Below are positions 43,171 through 51,779 of a DNA stretch of 64,000 bases, one piece after another; within the stretch, counting starts at the first letter, position 1, and each line of letters opens with the position of its first letter. The position numbers and the translations under genes were made by a program. Location of the stretch: positions 1 through 64,000 of the forward strand of contig NZ_JAFBFG010000007.1 of NCBI RefSeq assembly GCF_016909155.1, in the 5' to 3' direction. Under the pieces are notes generated by a model, which saw nothing but the letters and a program-made list of their open reading frames with translations, made no database searches and was not told the DNA's origin. This DNA is from Chryseomicrobium aureum. Its GTDB lineage: Bacteria > Bacillota > Bacilli > Bacillales_A > Planococcaceae.

Positions 43171-43743
43171 TTAGTTATCATCTAAAATCGAATCGCGTTT
43201 TTCAGTAAGGAACGTGAGAACTTTGTTGGTTGGATCATACGATTCCCCATAAAATTCTTCATCTATGTACGTATGAATATTTTCATACGTCCATTTCATC
43301 GCTTCGTACACTTCTTTCTCATCACGTGGTTCAGGCGTCCAGTAAAGAATCTCAAGCACTGTGTTCTCGCCAGTTGCTAGAGAACGACGATTGTATCCAA
43401 TTTGAGTCGCATGGACAAATCCTTCACGCTGATAGAAACGTAAACGTTTTTCAGTATCTGTATCTTCATAATTCACAGGCTCAACTTCTAATAGAATCGT
43501 TTTACCAGTGGCTTTTAGTTTTTCGAGTAACTTCTTCCCAAGACCTTCTCCGCGTGCTTCTTTTGAAACAAACAAGTAGTCGACAAAAATAAAGTCTTTA
43601 AATTCCACATACATGAGGACATGCTTTGGCCCCTCATCTTTGCGGTAGACCTTGCCTTTTTCTTCTAGCAACGTCTCCATATGCTCACGTGACTTCATTT
43701 CTTCTACAGGAAAGTATTGGTTCAATTTTGTATACCAGTTCAT
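43171..43743 (-). CDS. GNAT-family N-acetyltransferase
   Basis: A 190-aa acetyltransferase. The acetyl-CoA loop is SKEARGEGLGKKLLEKL, preceded by strand IFVDYLFV and followed by ILLEVEPVNYEDTDTEKRLRFYQREGF. Substrate unknown. The ATG at 43743 follows AAGGAGC; 20 further in-frame codons upstream are not supported. Confidence 0.85.
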   Translation of the reverse strand: MNWYTKLNQYFPVEEMKSREHMETLLEEKGKVYRKDEGPKHVLMYVEFKDFIFVDYLFVSKEARGEGLGKKLLEKLKATGKTILLEVEPVNYEDTDTEKRLRFYQREGFVHATQIGYNRRSLATGENTVLEILYWTPEPRDEKEVYEAMKWTYENIHTYIDEEFYGESYDPTNKVLTFLTEKRDSILDDN

Positions 43744-43895
43744 TGTTGTTAGCTCCTTCGAATTTTTCATTGCCCGGAGATTTTTGTTTTTTGCAGCGTA
43801 CAAGTTGAGGAAAAATCAGGCTAGATAAAAATCCTCACCACGACATGTTTACCCGATATTCGTTATACTTAAACATAAAAGAGGTGTTTTTTTCG

Positions 43896-44720
43896 ATGAA
43901 ACTGTTTAAAGACCATTTAGATAGGGAATTACAGATTCCTACTTTTCCTCAGCGAATCGTTTCAATCTGTCCTGCCATTACCGAAACGCTCTTTGCACTG
44001 AACGTTCAGGATCAAGTAGTCGGCCGTACAAAATATTGTATTTTCCCAAAACATCAGGTGGAGGCACTTCCTTCAGTCGGAGGCACCAAAGATGTTTCCA
44101 TCGAAAAAGTACGCGCTTTAAAGCCTGACTTGATCCTTGCTGAAAAAGAGGAAAATACAAAAGAAACGGTAGAGCTTCTTTCAGAAATCGCACCTGTCGT
44201 CGTGTTTGAGGTCCAGACGATTGAAGATTCTTACCGTCTGATTCGTGACCTTGGAGCGGTGTCCGGTGCGCAAACTGCTGCAACAAAACTTGAGCAAGAA
44301 GCGCGCATGTCTTTCGACTCACTACCTAAAGTTTCTGGACAGCCATCTGTCCTCTATATGATCTGGCGCAAACCATATATGGCAGTCGGTGATACTACGT
44401 ATATCCAAGCAACGTTAGAAGCACTTGGATTCCAAAATGCAGCAAAGCCTCTTGATGGTCGCTATCCTGAAATCACACCTGAATTACTTGAAGAACTCAA
44501 ACCGGATTATCTACTTCTCGCATCTGAACCGTTTCCATTTGCCGAGAAACACAAACAGGAATTTGCAGAGTTCACATCAACTTCTAAGCCCGTGTTAGTC
44601 GCCGGGGAAATGTTCTGGTACGGTGCAAAAATGACGGAAGCCGCACACTATTTTAAGAAACTTTTTGAAAATGATGAATCCTTCATCATTGACAACGACA
44701 CAGTAAAGAAGGTAAGATAA
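43896..44720 (+). CDS. BtuF/FhuD-like helical-backbone metal receptor domain protein without signal peptide
   Basis: A 274-aa protein with the class III binding-protein fold: PQRIVSICPAITETLFALN, VGGTKDVSIEKVRALKPDLIL, a long backbone helix and the C-lobe from AVGDTTYIQ. Related proteins deliver B12, heme or siderophores to ABC importers outside the membrane. Here the protein begins MKLFKDHLDRELQIP with no signal peptide or lipobox, so it should stay in the cytosol, and no ABC partners are adjacent. The ATG at 43896 follows AGAGGTG. The trp promoter starts inside its last codons. Confidence 0.82.
   Translation: MKLFKDHLDRELQIPTFPQRIVSICPAITETLFALNVQDQVVGRTKYCIFPKHQVEALPSVGGTKDVSIEKVRALKPDLILAEKEENTKETVELLSEIAPVVVFEVQTIEDSYRLIRDLGAVSGAQTAATKLEQEARMSFDSLPKVSGQPSVLYMIWRKPYMAVGDTTYIQATLEALGFQNAAKPLDGRYPEITPELLEELKPDYLLLASEPFPFAEKHKQEFAEFTSTSKPVLVAGEMFWYGAKMTEAAHYFKKLFENDESFIIDNDTVKKVR
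44689..44718 (+). promoter_or_regulatory. promoter of the trp operon
   Basis: TTGACA (44689-44694), 18 bp, TAAGAT (44713-44718). It overlaps the end of the BtuF-like gene and would start the T-box leader near 44725. Confidence 0.6.
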
Positions 44721-44724
44721 ACAA

Positions 44725-45036
44725 AACTTTTTGTTCGGGATGGGTAGAAGATGCCGGAGAGCCGCCATCGCCCTAGAGCAGAGTTGAGATGAGAGAGCAG
44801 AGATGAGAAATCCTCGACAAAGAAGAGTACACTGACGCGACATGTCAAAGAGAGCCGGTCATCGCTGAAAACCGGTCATGTCATCAGCTGGAATGGACTT
44901 TGGAGAGTCTTCTGAAAAGGAAGAACGGATGATCCCCGTTACAAGATCTGGAGAGAGTTTTTGAACTTGAAACCAGAGGTGGTACCGCGAACCGTTCGCC
45001 CTCTGCAGGCTTTTTGCCTGTGGAGGGCTTTTTTCA
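44725..45036 (+). ncRNA. T-box leader (tRNA-Trp specific) of the trp operon
   Basis: The T-box sequence AGAGGTGGTACCGCG is at 44975-44989 and is followed by the terminator GCCCTCTGCAGGC / GCCTGTGGAGGGC with T's (44998-45034). Upstream are the Stem I elements AGTA and AGAGAGCCGG with its GCTGAAAACCGG loop. The specifier is probably TGG (Trp) at 44894-44896 in GAATGGAC. Uncharged tRNA-Trp would pair with the T-box and favour the antiterminator, turning on trpEGDCFBA. The specifier position was assigned by eye from the GAA-NNN-A context. Confidence 0.92.
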
Positions 45037-45068
45037 TTTTCTGCTCCTATGAGAGGAGCCAAGTCCAG

Positions 45069-46424
45069 ATGACACACTATGTGCACGAGTCTCTTAATGG
45101 AGATTCTTTAACCCCTATTTCTATCTACCACCGCTTACAAGGCGACCGTAAGTTTTTGCTTGAAAGCTCTTTAAAGCACGAAAAATCCGGTCGCTATTCC
45201 TTTATCGGCGCTTCCCCATCCACGATGTATTGTGGGGAAAAAGGCCAGTTGACTGTGAAAGACTTACTGAGTGGGGCGACTGATCAATTTCATGGAGACG
45301 CGATGACGCTTCTGAAACAGTTGCTTCCCCCTCCACTTCCCGAAGGTCCTTTCCCCTTTTCCACAGGGGCAATCGGCTACGTAGGATATGAAGTGCTAGG
45401 GCATACAGAACCAACAGGCCACCCACTTCCGAAAGCACGAGAATTACCAGACATCTATTTCCTGTGGTATCCAACAGTCGTCGTCTACGATCATCAGACG
45501 CATACGGTAACCGTACTAAACAGCAATGGAAATGAAGACGAAGTGGCGCAAGTGGTTGCGGAATTACAAAAGACGCCCACGACTGAGCTTCCTGATGAAG
45601 CGACGCCGCTTCACTTTACATCCAACATCACAAAAGACGAATTTCTAGCGAACGTTGAAAAATCGAAAGAATGGATTTATGAGGGGGAAATCTTTCAACT
45701 TGTATTGTCGCAAAGACTTTCTGCTTCCATTAATCAGACACCCTTCGCCTATTACCGAAAGTTACGACGCGTCAACCCTTCCCCTTATATGTTTTACATC
45801 GACTTCGGGGATGCAGTTGTACTTGGGGCTTCACCGGAAAGTTTCGTACGCGTTTCTGAAGGTGTTTTTCAGTCCAACCCGATTGCTGGAACGCGACCAA
45901 GGGGCGCTACGCGGGAACTTGATCTTGCGCTTGAAGAAGATTTGCGGCAAGACCCGAAAGAACGCGCAGAACACGACATGCTTGTAGACCTAGCACGTAA
46001 TGACGTCGGTCGCCTTAGTAAAGCTGGCAGTGTAAAAGTCACAAAATATCAGCAAGTCGAGCGGTATCAACACGTGATGCACCTGGTGTCGGAAGTCGAA
46101 GGACAGCTACTTCCAAACATCCACCCACTTGAAGCACTCACAGCGTGTCTGCCAGCCGGTACCGTTTCGGGCGCACCAAAAATTCGAGCAATGCAGTTGA
46201 TCAATGAACTTGAGACGACGCAGCGCGGTGTCTACGCAGGAGCAGTCGGCTATTTGAGCGCGAGTGGCAATTTAGATGCTGCCCTAGCAATTCGTACAGC
46301 GGTCATCTCTGAAGGTTCCATCGCAATCCAAGCCGGTGCTGGTATCGTGTACCATTCAGACCCCGTGAAAGAATATGAAGAAACGTTACACAAAGCACGC
46401 TCTCTTCTGGAGGTGTTCCAATGA
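45069..46424 (+). CDS. trpE: anthranilate synthase component I
   Basis: Converts chorismate to anthranilate with TrpG. 451 aa. Chorismate-binding core: QLVLSQRLSA, PSPYMFYIDFGDAVVLGASPES, NPIAGTRPRG, ERAEHDMLVDLARNDVGRL and LPAGTVSGAPKIRAMQLI. The ATG at 45069 comes after the leader terminator and follows GAGAGGAG; an in-frame start at 44961 would lie within the T-box and is rejected. The end overlaps trpG by four bases. PabB is similar, but the operon fixes TrpE. Confidence 0.95.
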   Translation: MTHYVHESLNGDSLTPISIYHRLQGDRKFLLESSLKHEKSGRYSFIGASPSTMYCGEKGQLTVKDLLSGATDQFHGDAMTLLKQLLPPPLPEGPFPFSTGAIGYVGYEVLGHTEPTGHPLPKARELPDIYFLWYPTVVVYDHQTHTVTVLNSNGNEDEVAQVVAELQKTPTTELPDEATPLHFTSNITKDEFLANVEKSKEWIYEGEIFQLVLSQRLSASINQTPFAYYRKLRRVNPSPYMFYIDFGDAVVLGASPESFVRVSEGVFQSNPIAGTRPRGATRELDLALEEDLRQDPKERAEHDMLVDLARNDVGRLSKAGSVKVTKYQQVERYQHVMHLVSEVEGQLLPNIHPLEALTACLPAGTVSGAPKIRAMQLINELETTQRGVYAGAVGYLSASGNLDAALAIRTAVISEGSIAIQAGAGIVYHSDPVKEYEETLHKARSLLEVFQ

Positions 46425-46996
46425 TTCTCTTGATCGATCACTACGATTCGTTTACGTACAATCTGGCCCAGTACTTTCAAGAACTCGGAGAGCAAGTCGA
46501 AGTGGTGCGCTACGACACGTTGACAGTGGAGTCCATCCAAAAAATGAACCCAACTGCTATCGTACTTTCTCCTGGCCCGGGCCACCCAAAAGACTATACA
46601 GTCACGCAAAATATTTACAAAGAGCTCCATACTACTTACCCGTTCCTCGGCATCTGTCTAGGGCATCAGTTAATGGGACTTTGCACTGGAGCAGCCATTA
46701 TCTCAGCTCCGCAAATCTTTCATGGCAAGACCTCACGCTTACAAGATGCAGATACTCAAGAAGAAAGCGGTGTTGTGATGCGGTACCATTCGTTAGCTGT
46801 CGATGCAACGACTCTTCCAGAAGAGTTTCTACCTGTCAGCTTCGCACAAGAAGACGGGACATTGATGGAGATGCGTCACCGCACGTTACCCATTGTCGGG
46901 ATGCAGTATCATCCGGAATCCATCGGAACACCGGACGGCAGAAAACGCTTGGCCAATTACTTACAAGGAGTGATGCGAAGTGAAAGCTACTTATGA
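46421..46996 (+). CDS. trpG: anthranilate synthase glutamine amidotransferase component II
   Basis: Supplies ammonia from glutamine to TrpE; may also serve PabB. 191 aa. Class I amidotransferase triad: Cys in LGICLGHQ, His and Glu in MQYHPES. It starts IDHYDSFTYNLAQYF, the TrpG/PabA hallmark. It overlaps trpE by 4 and trpD by 17 bases. Confidence 0.95.
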   Translation: MILLIDHYDSFTYNLAQYFQELGEQVEVVRYDTLTVESIQKMNPTAIVLSPGPGHPKDYTVTQNIYKELHTTYPFLGICLGHQLMGLCTGAAIISAPQIFHGKTSRLQDADTQEESGVVMRYHSLAVDATTLPEEFLPVSFAQEDGTLMEMRHRTLPIVGMQYHPESIGTPDGRKRLANYLQGVMRSESYL

Positions 46997-47993
46997 GCGA
47001 ATCCTAGAAGGGGACTACTTATCGCGATTGGAGATGAAACAACTCGCCGGTCAATTTTTTGAAGCAGATGCAGAGGAGAAGTTGATCAAAGATATCTTGC
47101 TGGCTCTTCACGCGAGGCAAGAAACGGCGGAAGAACTTGCAGGTGTTGTGGATGCCTTGATGGAACGTGCGACATCCTATCCTACTGTTCCCTTCCCGGT
47201 ATTCGATATGTGCGGTACAGGTGGCGATCAATCGGGAAGTTTCAATATCAGCACAACCGCTGCATTTGTCACTTCAGGTGCTGGAGTCCGTGTCGCTAAA
47301 CATGGCAACCGAAGCATTTCTAGCCGTTCAGGAAGTGCCGATGTATTAGCTGCTCTCGGATTAGAACTTACTGTTACACCGGAAGAAAGCGCACATCTCC
47401 TTGAGACGACAGGCCTTACCTTTTTATTCGCACCGGATGTCCACCCGGCGATGCGGGTTCTTCAACCGATTCGAAAAGCAATCGGGAAACCAACACTTTT
47501 CAATTTGATTGGACCCCTCGCCAATCCGTATCCGTTAACGCATCAATTAATTGGCGTGTACCGTGAAGACTACCAGCAAACACTGGCTGAAGCGGCACGT
47601 CTTCTTGGAAGAAAGCGGGCGGTCATCGTAACGGGTGAAGGGCGTCTTGATGAAGCTTCTCTTGATGGCACAACGCGCTATACTGTGTTGCACGATTCGG
47701 AAATCACGACGCACACCCTTACTGCAGAACAGGTCGGGCTCTCCCCACTTCCACGTGAAGCGATTGCAGGTGGCGACGCAGAACAAAACGCACACATTTT
47801 ACGGGCTGTATTAAATGGCGAACCTTCTGCTTATTTGGACACGACATTGTTAAATAGTGGACTCGCATTGTTTGCTGCAGGAGCTGCATCTTCTGTCAGA
47901 GAAGGAATTGAAACTGCGCGGGAGAGCATTCAGTCCGGCAAAGCACTTCATCAATTGCTGCATTACCCAACAGCTGTGGAGGTAACGTCATGA
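46980..47993 (+). CDS. trpD: anthranilate phosphoribosyltransferase
   Basis: Joins anthranilate to PRPP. 337 aa. PRPP and metal motifs: MCGTGGDQSGSFNISTTAAF, KHGNRSISSRSGSADVLAALG and VTGEGRLDEASLDG. The start is GTG 46980, behind AAGGAGTG within trpG. It overlaps trpC by four bases. Confidence 0.96.
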   Translation: MKATYERILEGDYLSRLEMKQLAGQFFEADAEEKLIKDILLALHARQETAEELAGVVDALMERATSYPTVPFPVFDMCGTGGDQSGSFNISTTAAFVTSGAGVRVAKHGNRSISSRSGSADVLAALGLELTVTPEESAHLLETTGLTFLFAPDVHPAMRVLQPIRKAIGKPTLFNLIGPLANPYPLTHQLIGVYREDYQQTLAEAARLLGRKRAVIVTGEGRLDEASLDGTTRYTVLHDSEITTHTLTAEQVGLSPLPREAIAGGDAEQNAHILRAVLNGEPSAYLDTTLLNSGLALFAAGAASSVREGIETARESIQSGKALHQLLHYPTAVEVTS

Positions 47994-48778
47994 CAATACT
48001 AGATACAATCATCGCAACGAAATATAAAGAAGTAGAACAACTGAAAACAACAGTCTTACCGGAGCGATCCATCCCATTGCGCCAAAAATTATCGAATACA
48101 CTCGCGCATTCGAATCGCCTTGAAGTGATTGCTGAAATTAAGCGCGCGTCCCCTTCAAAAGGATTGATACATCCGAACCTTGATGCTGTGGCGCAAGCCA
48201 GCCGCTACGTTGCAGGTGGTGCAGCTGCGATTTCGGTTCTCACGGACATCGAGTATTTCCAAGGGTCGTTTGAGGATTTGACGCAAGTAGCAAACTCTAC
48301 CGATCTTCCAGTATTGTGCAAAGATTTTATGGTCGATCCAATTCAAATCGATGCCGCGTATAGCCACGGAGCGTCCATCATCTTATTGATTGTTGCAGCA
48401 CTAGAAGTTGATGCACTACACGCACTCTACGATTATGCGACTCGTCTTGGCCTTGAAGTACTTGTTGAAGTGCACGACGAAGAAGAATTGGAAATCGCTC
48501 TAAATCTAGGTGCTCAATTGATTGGCGTAAACAATCGAGACCTTCGTACTTTCGAAGTGTCTCTTGATACGACAGAACGGCTGGCACGGAAAATTCCTGT
48601 TACTGCAAACGTTCACCTCATTAGTGAAAGCGGTATTGTCTCCCCGCAAGATGCAGAACGCCTAAGTGCTTGTGGTGCCCATGGATTACTAGTCGGTGAG
48701 ACATTGGTTCGCGCAGATTCAGTGGAAGAAGCGCTGCAAGCATTCCAGGTCGGGAGGGTCGTTCATGACGCGTATTAA
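47990..48778 (+). CDS. trpC: indole-3-glycerol-phosphate synthase
   Basis: Closes the indole ring. 262-aa TIM barrel. Active-site motifs: VIAEIKRASPSKG, VLTDIEYFQGS, VLCKDFMVDPIQI, GVNNRDLRTFEV and LISESGIVSP. It overlaps trpF by 14 bases. Confidence 0.96.
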   Translation: MTILDTIIATKYKEVEQLKTTVLPERSIPLRQKLSNTLAHSNRLEVIAEIKRASPSKGLIHPNLDAVAQASRYVAGGAAAISVLTDIEYFQGSFEDLTQVANSTDLPVLCKDFMVDPIQIDAAYSHGASIILLIVAALEVDALHALYDYATRLGLEVLVEVHDEEELEIALNLGAQLIGVNNRDLRTFEVSLDTTERLARKIPVTANVHLISESGIVSPQDAERLSACGAHGLLVGETLVRADSVEEALQAFQVGRVVHDAY

Positions 48779-49376
48779 GATTTGTGGATTAAAAGAGGCG
48801 GAACATGTGGAAGCTGCAGTTTTTGCTGGGGCAGATGCCATCGGTTTTGTATTCGCCCCGAGCAAGCGCCAAATCACGCTATCAGAAGCCGCTCAACTTG
48901 CGAAAGCCATTCCGTTCCCTGTCAAAAAGGTAGGGGTTTTTGTGAACGCGACTGCCGAAGAAATCAATGCCACGTCACAAGCCGTTCCTCTCGATTACGT
49001 GCAGTTGCACGGGGATGAACCCGACACATTACTGGATGCCATTGAAGTACCCGTGATTAAAGCATTTTCAATCCGTTCAAAAGAAGATTTGGAGCGTGCG
49101 TTTGCAAGCCCTGCTCCCCTCGTACTCGTGGATGCACCAGGTACGACACACCGAGGAGGTTCCGGTCACACATTTGATTGGACGTACTTCCATCAAGTAT
49201 CAACGTCGAGACCCTTCATTCTAGCAGGTGGATTGACGCCAGAAAATGTAGGAGAAGCCGTACGAGATTTACAGCCCGCTATGGTGGATGTATCGAGTGG
49301 CGTAGAAACTGATGGACGAAAAGACAGCGAAAAAATTAAGGCGTTCATACGCGCCGTACGGGAGGAATTAGGATGA
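48765..49376 (+). CDS. trpF: phosphoribosylanthranilate isomerase
   Basis: Amadori rearrangement of PRA to CdRP. 203-aa TIM barrel with the catalytic Cys in [11 protein letters not shown], the general-acid Asp in LVDAPG, and phosphate-binding [10 protein letters not shown] and [11 protein letters not shown] 48765 follows GGGAGG; a longer frame would cover 23 codons of trpC. Confidence 0.95.
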   Translation: MTRIKICGLKEAEHVEAAVFAGADAIGFVFAPSKRQITLSEAAQLAKAIPFPVKKVGVFVNATAEEINATSQAVPLDYVQLHGDEPDTLLDAIEVPVIKAFSIRSKEDLERAFASPAPLVLVDAPGTTHRGGSGHTFDWTYFHQVSTSRPFILAGGLTPENVGEAVRDLQPAMVDVSSGVETDGRKDSEKIKAFIRAVREELG

Positions 49377-50578
49377 CAAACTACACAGCACCAGTAAAAG
49401 GTCGCTACGGAAATTACGGTGGCCAATTCGTTCCAGAGACGCTCATGCACGCTTTAGCAGAACTTGAAGAAGCCTACCTTGACGCGCAAAAAGATCAAGT
49501 GTTTAACGAAGAAGTCCGCTATTATCTGGAACAGTACGTCGGGCGTGAAAATCCTTTATATTTTGCAGAACGTTTAACTAAGCATTATGGCAAAGCAAAA
49601 ATTTATTTGAAACGTGAAGATTTAAACCATACAGGAGCGCACAAAATCAACAATACAGTCGGACAAGCCCTCCTTGCAAAACGTATGGGGAAAAAGAAAG
49701 TCGTTGCTGAGACTGGTGCCGGCCAACACGGCGTTGCTACTGCAACTGTTAGTGCGTTGTTCGGCCTTGAGTGCACGATTTTTATGGGAAAAGAAGACAT
49801 TCGTAGACAACAGTTGAACGTTTTCCGGATGGAGTTGCTGGGTGCTAAAGTTGTCGAAGTTACACAAGGAAGCGGTACGCTGAAAGACGCTGTCAACGAG
49901 GCTCTTCGTTACTGGGTCACACATGTGGACGATACGCACTACATCATGGGGTCAGTTCTAGGACCTCACCCATTCCCGCAAATTGTCCGAGACTACCAAT
50001 CCGTAATCGGCCAAGAAACACGGCGCCAAAGTCTCGCGCAATTCGAGCAGTTACCTACACACGTTCTCGCCTGCATCGGCGGTGGTAGTAATGCGATGGG
50101 TATGTTCTATCCGTTCATCAATGATTCCGATGTAAAGTTAATTGGTATTGAAGCAGCTGGTCACGGGGTCGCTTCTGGGAAACATGCAGCAAGCTTAACT
50201 GGTGGGAAAGTTGGCGTATTGCACGGTGCCATGATGCACCTCTTACAAGATGAAGCTGGTCAAATTCAAGAAGCTCACTCGATTTCAGCAGGACTTGATT
50301 ACCCGGGTATCGGACCCGAGCATAGTTACCTGCACGACCTCGGTCGCGTCGAGTACACGTCTGTGACGGACGAAGAAGCATTGACAGCTCTACAACTACT
50401 CGCCCAGACAGAAGGCATTATTCCGGCACTTGAATCAGCACATGCACTTGCTCACCTAGACGTCCTCCTCCCAACGACAACCGAAGATGATCATGTCGTC
50501 ATTTGTTTATCAGGTCGTGGAGACAAAGACGTGCATACAATCCGAGAAGCACTCGCTAGTAAGGAGGAAAACGAATGA
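49373..50578 (+). CDS. trpB: tryptophan synthase beta chain
   Basis: Condenses indole with serine. 401 aa. PLP lysine in [38 protein letters not shown] and the [15 protein letters not shown] start are those of TrpB1, the type that pairs with TrpA. It overlaps its neighbours by four bases each. Confidence 0.97.
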   Translation: MTNYTAPVKGRYGNYGGQFVPETLMHALAELEEAYLDAQKDQVFNEEVRYYLEQYVGRENPLYFAERLTKHYGKAKIYLKREDLNHTGAHKINNTVGQALLAKRMGKKKVVAETGAGQHGVATATVSALFGLECTIFMGKEDIRRQQLNVFRMELLGAKVVEVTQGSGTLKDAVNEALRYWVTHVDDTHYIMGSVLGPHPFPQIVRDYQSVIGQETRRQSLAQFEQLPTHVLACIGGGSNAMGMFYPFINDSDVKLIGIEAAGHGVASGKHAASLTGGKVGVLHGAMMHLLQDEAGQIQEAHSISAGLDYPGIGPEHSYLHDLGRVEYTSVTDEEALTALQLLAQTEGIIPALESAHALAHLDVLLPTTTEDDHVVICLSGRGDKDVHTIREALASKEENE

Positions 50579-51360
50579 GTCGATTAACAAAAGCAATCCA
50601 GTCGCGCGTGGAGGCAGGAGAAACTGCGTTCATCCCCTATATCATGGCGGGTGACGGAGGACTCGACGGGTTAAAGGAACAACTGCTATTCTTGCAGAAT
50701 TCGGGTGCAACAGCGGTCGAGCTAGGCATTCCGTTTTCCGATCCAGTCGCAGATGGCCCAGTCATCCAAGCAGCTGGCCTTCGTTCACTTGCCCATGGAA
50801 CTACGCTTCGCGACGTTCTTGAGGCTGTGAAGGCACTAAAGAGCGACATCACGCTTCCACTTGTGGTCATGACGTATTTCAATCCTATTTTACAGCTCGG
50901 GCTCGATACATTTGCGAACTTGGCCAAAGAAGCGCGCGTTGCAGGTGTCATCGTATCTGATCTTCCACTCGAGGAATCCGAGATTTTGTCTGGTGTACTA
51001 GAACCTGCTGGAATCGATTTAGTTCAATTAGTCAGTTTAACGAGCCCGCGCGAACGTGTGGAACGGATTGCGAAAGCTTCCCAGGGATTCGTCTACGCTG
51101 TAACGGTGAACGGCATAACCGGGACACGCCAGTCGCTGCCAGAAGAGACATTTAAGCATCTTGCTGCACTTAAGTCTGTGAGCCCAGTTCCAGTGATGGC
51201 AGGCTTTGGTGTCTCGACTCCTGAGCATGTACAGCAATTAAGTGAGGTCGTGGATGGCGTAATCGTTGGAAGCTTTGTAGTCGACGCACTGCACCGGGGT
51301 GACCGTGACGCAATTCTTCCACTACTAGATGCAGCGCGTTCTGTGCGAGCAGAGGTTTAA
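50575..51360 (+). CDS. trpA: tryptophan synthase alpha chain
   Basis: Releases indole from indole-3-glycerol phosphate and channels it to TrpB. 261-aa TIM barrel. Catalytic Glu in [21 protein letters not shown] and Asp in [11 protein letters not shown], phosphate site [12 protein letters not shown]. Last gene of the operon; a type A repeat and a terminator follow. Confidence 0.96.
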   Translation: MSRLTKAIQSRVEAGETAFIPYIMAGDGGLDGLKEQLLFLQNSGATAVELGIPFSDPVADGPVIQAAGLRSLAHGTTLRDVLEAVKALKSDITLPLVVMTYFNPILQLGLDTFANLAKEARVAGVIVSDLPLEESEILSGVLEPAGIDLVQLVSLTSPRERVERIAKASQGFVYAVTVNGITGTRQSLPEETFKHLAALKSVSPVPVMAGFGVSTPEHVQQLSEVVDGVIVGSFVVDALHRGDRDAILPLLDAARSVRAEV

Positions 51361-51560
51361 CTGATTTCTTAAGGTCTTTCTAGTAAGGGCTTGGGTCGCT
51401 CGGGGGTTTGTGCCCTGGGCGGCTGTTTTTGTGACGTGCGTGAGTTGTTTTGTTTCTCGAGCGAGCATTTCTGTGCCCTCGAAACTCATTTGTGTGCCCT
51501 GAGTCATGTTATGGAAACTAATTTCATCTGCAAGCCCTGATTTCCTAAGATCTTTCTAGA
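51361..51560 (+). repeat. 21-bp-period array, type A, with flanking 24-bp direct repeats
   Basis: TGTGCCCT-type units start at 51409, 51430, 51451, 51472 and 51493, exactly 21 bp apart, and end in GAGTCATGTTATGGAAACTAA. CTGATTTCTTAAGGTCTTTC (51361) and CTGATTTCCTAAGATCTTTC (51537) form imperfect direct repeats on both sides. It is the inverted partner of 41876-42031, about 9.3 kb away. Confidence 0.9.
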
Positions 51561-51571
51561 AAACTACACAA

Positions 51572-51608
51572 AAGAGCCCGACACTCCCCAGAGTATCGGA
51601 CTCTTTTT
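51572..51608. terminator. terminator behind the trp operon
   Basis: AAGAGCCCGACACTC / GAGTATCGGACTCTT hairpin followed by TTT. Because the array element separates it from trpA, the operon message probably carries the array. Confidence 0.85.
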
Positions 51609-51635
51609 CTATTGGTAAAAGACGTTGGTCCAAAT

Positions 51636-51733
51636 CATCGAAACGATACTGGCCCTTACATCCCTATGCTGCTAGTGTCCCCCGAACTAACTCTGGATAA
51701 GAGCTGTAAGGGTCTAAATTGGAATCTTCCAAT
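51636..51733. other. three consecutive small hairpins in non-coding DNA
   Basis: ATCGAAACGAT (51638-51648 region), CCCTTACA (51653-51660) paired with TGTAAGGG (51705-51712), and ATTGGAATCTTCCAAT (51718-51733) lie in a 170-bp gap with no gene. It may be a small structured RNA or the 3' end of the surface-protein transcript. No family recognised. Confidence 0.4.
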
Positions 51734-51779
51734 CTAGTGGTCGTCGCGCATGATGGGATCCATGTCTTAACCCGCTGGA

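Noticed and set aside
44595-44848. Antisense frames at the trp leader
   Set aside because: They cover the T-box leader and the end of the BtuF-like gene and have no ribosome site.
44961-45068. Longer N-terminus for TrpE
   Set aside because: It would be encoded by the T-box and its terminator; the ATG at 45069 follows a ribosome site and matches family length.
46375-46983. 202-codon frame overlapping trpE/trpG
   Set aside because: It lies in another frame across two well-defined trp genes, has low-complexity Arg/Ser-rich content and no ribosome site.
51361-51560. Tandem units resembling a CRISPR array
   Set aside because: Units follow each other directly at 21 bp with no distinct spacers, repeats are degenerate, and no cas genes are present.
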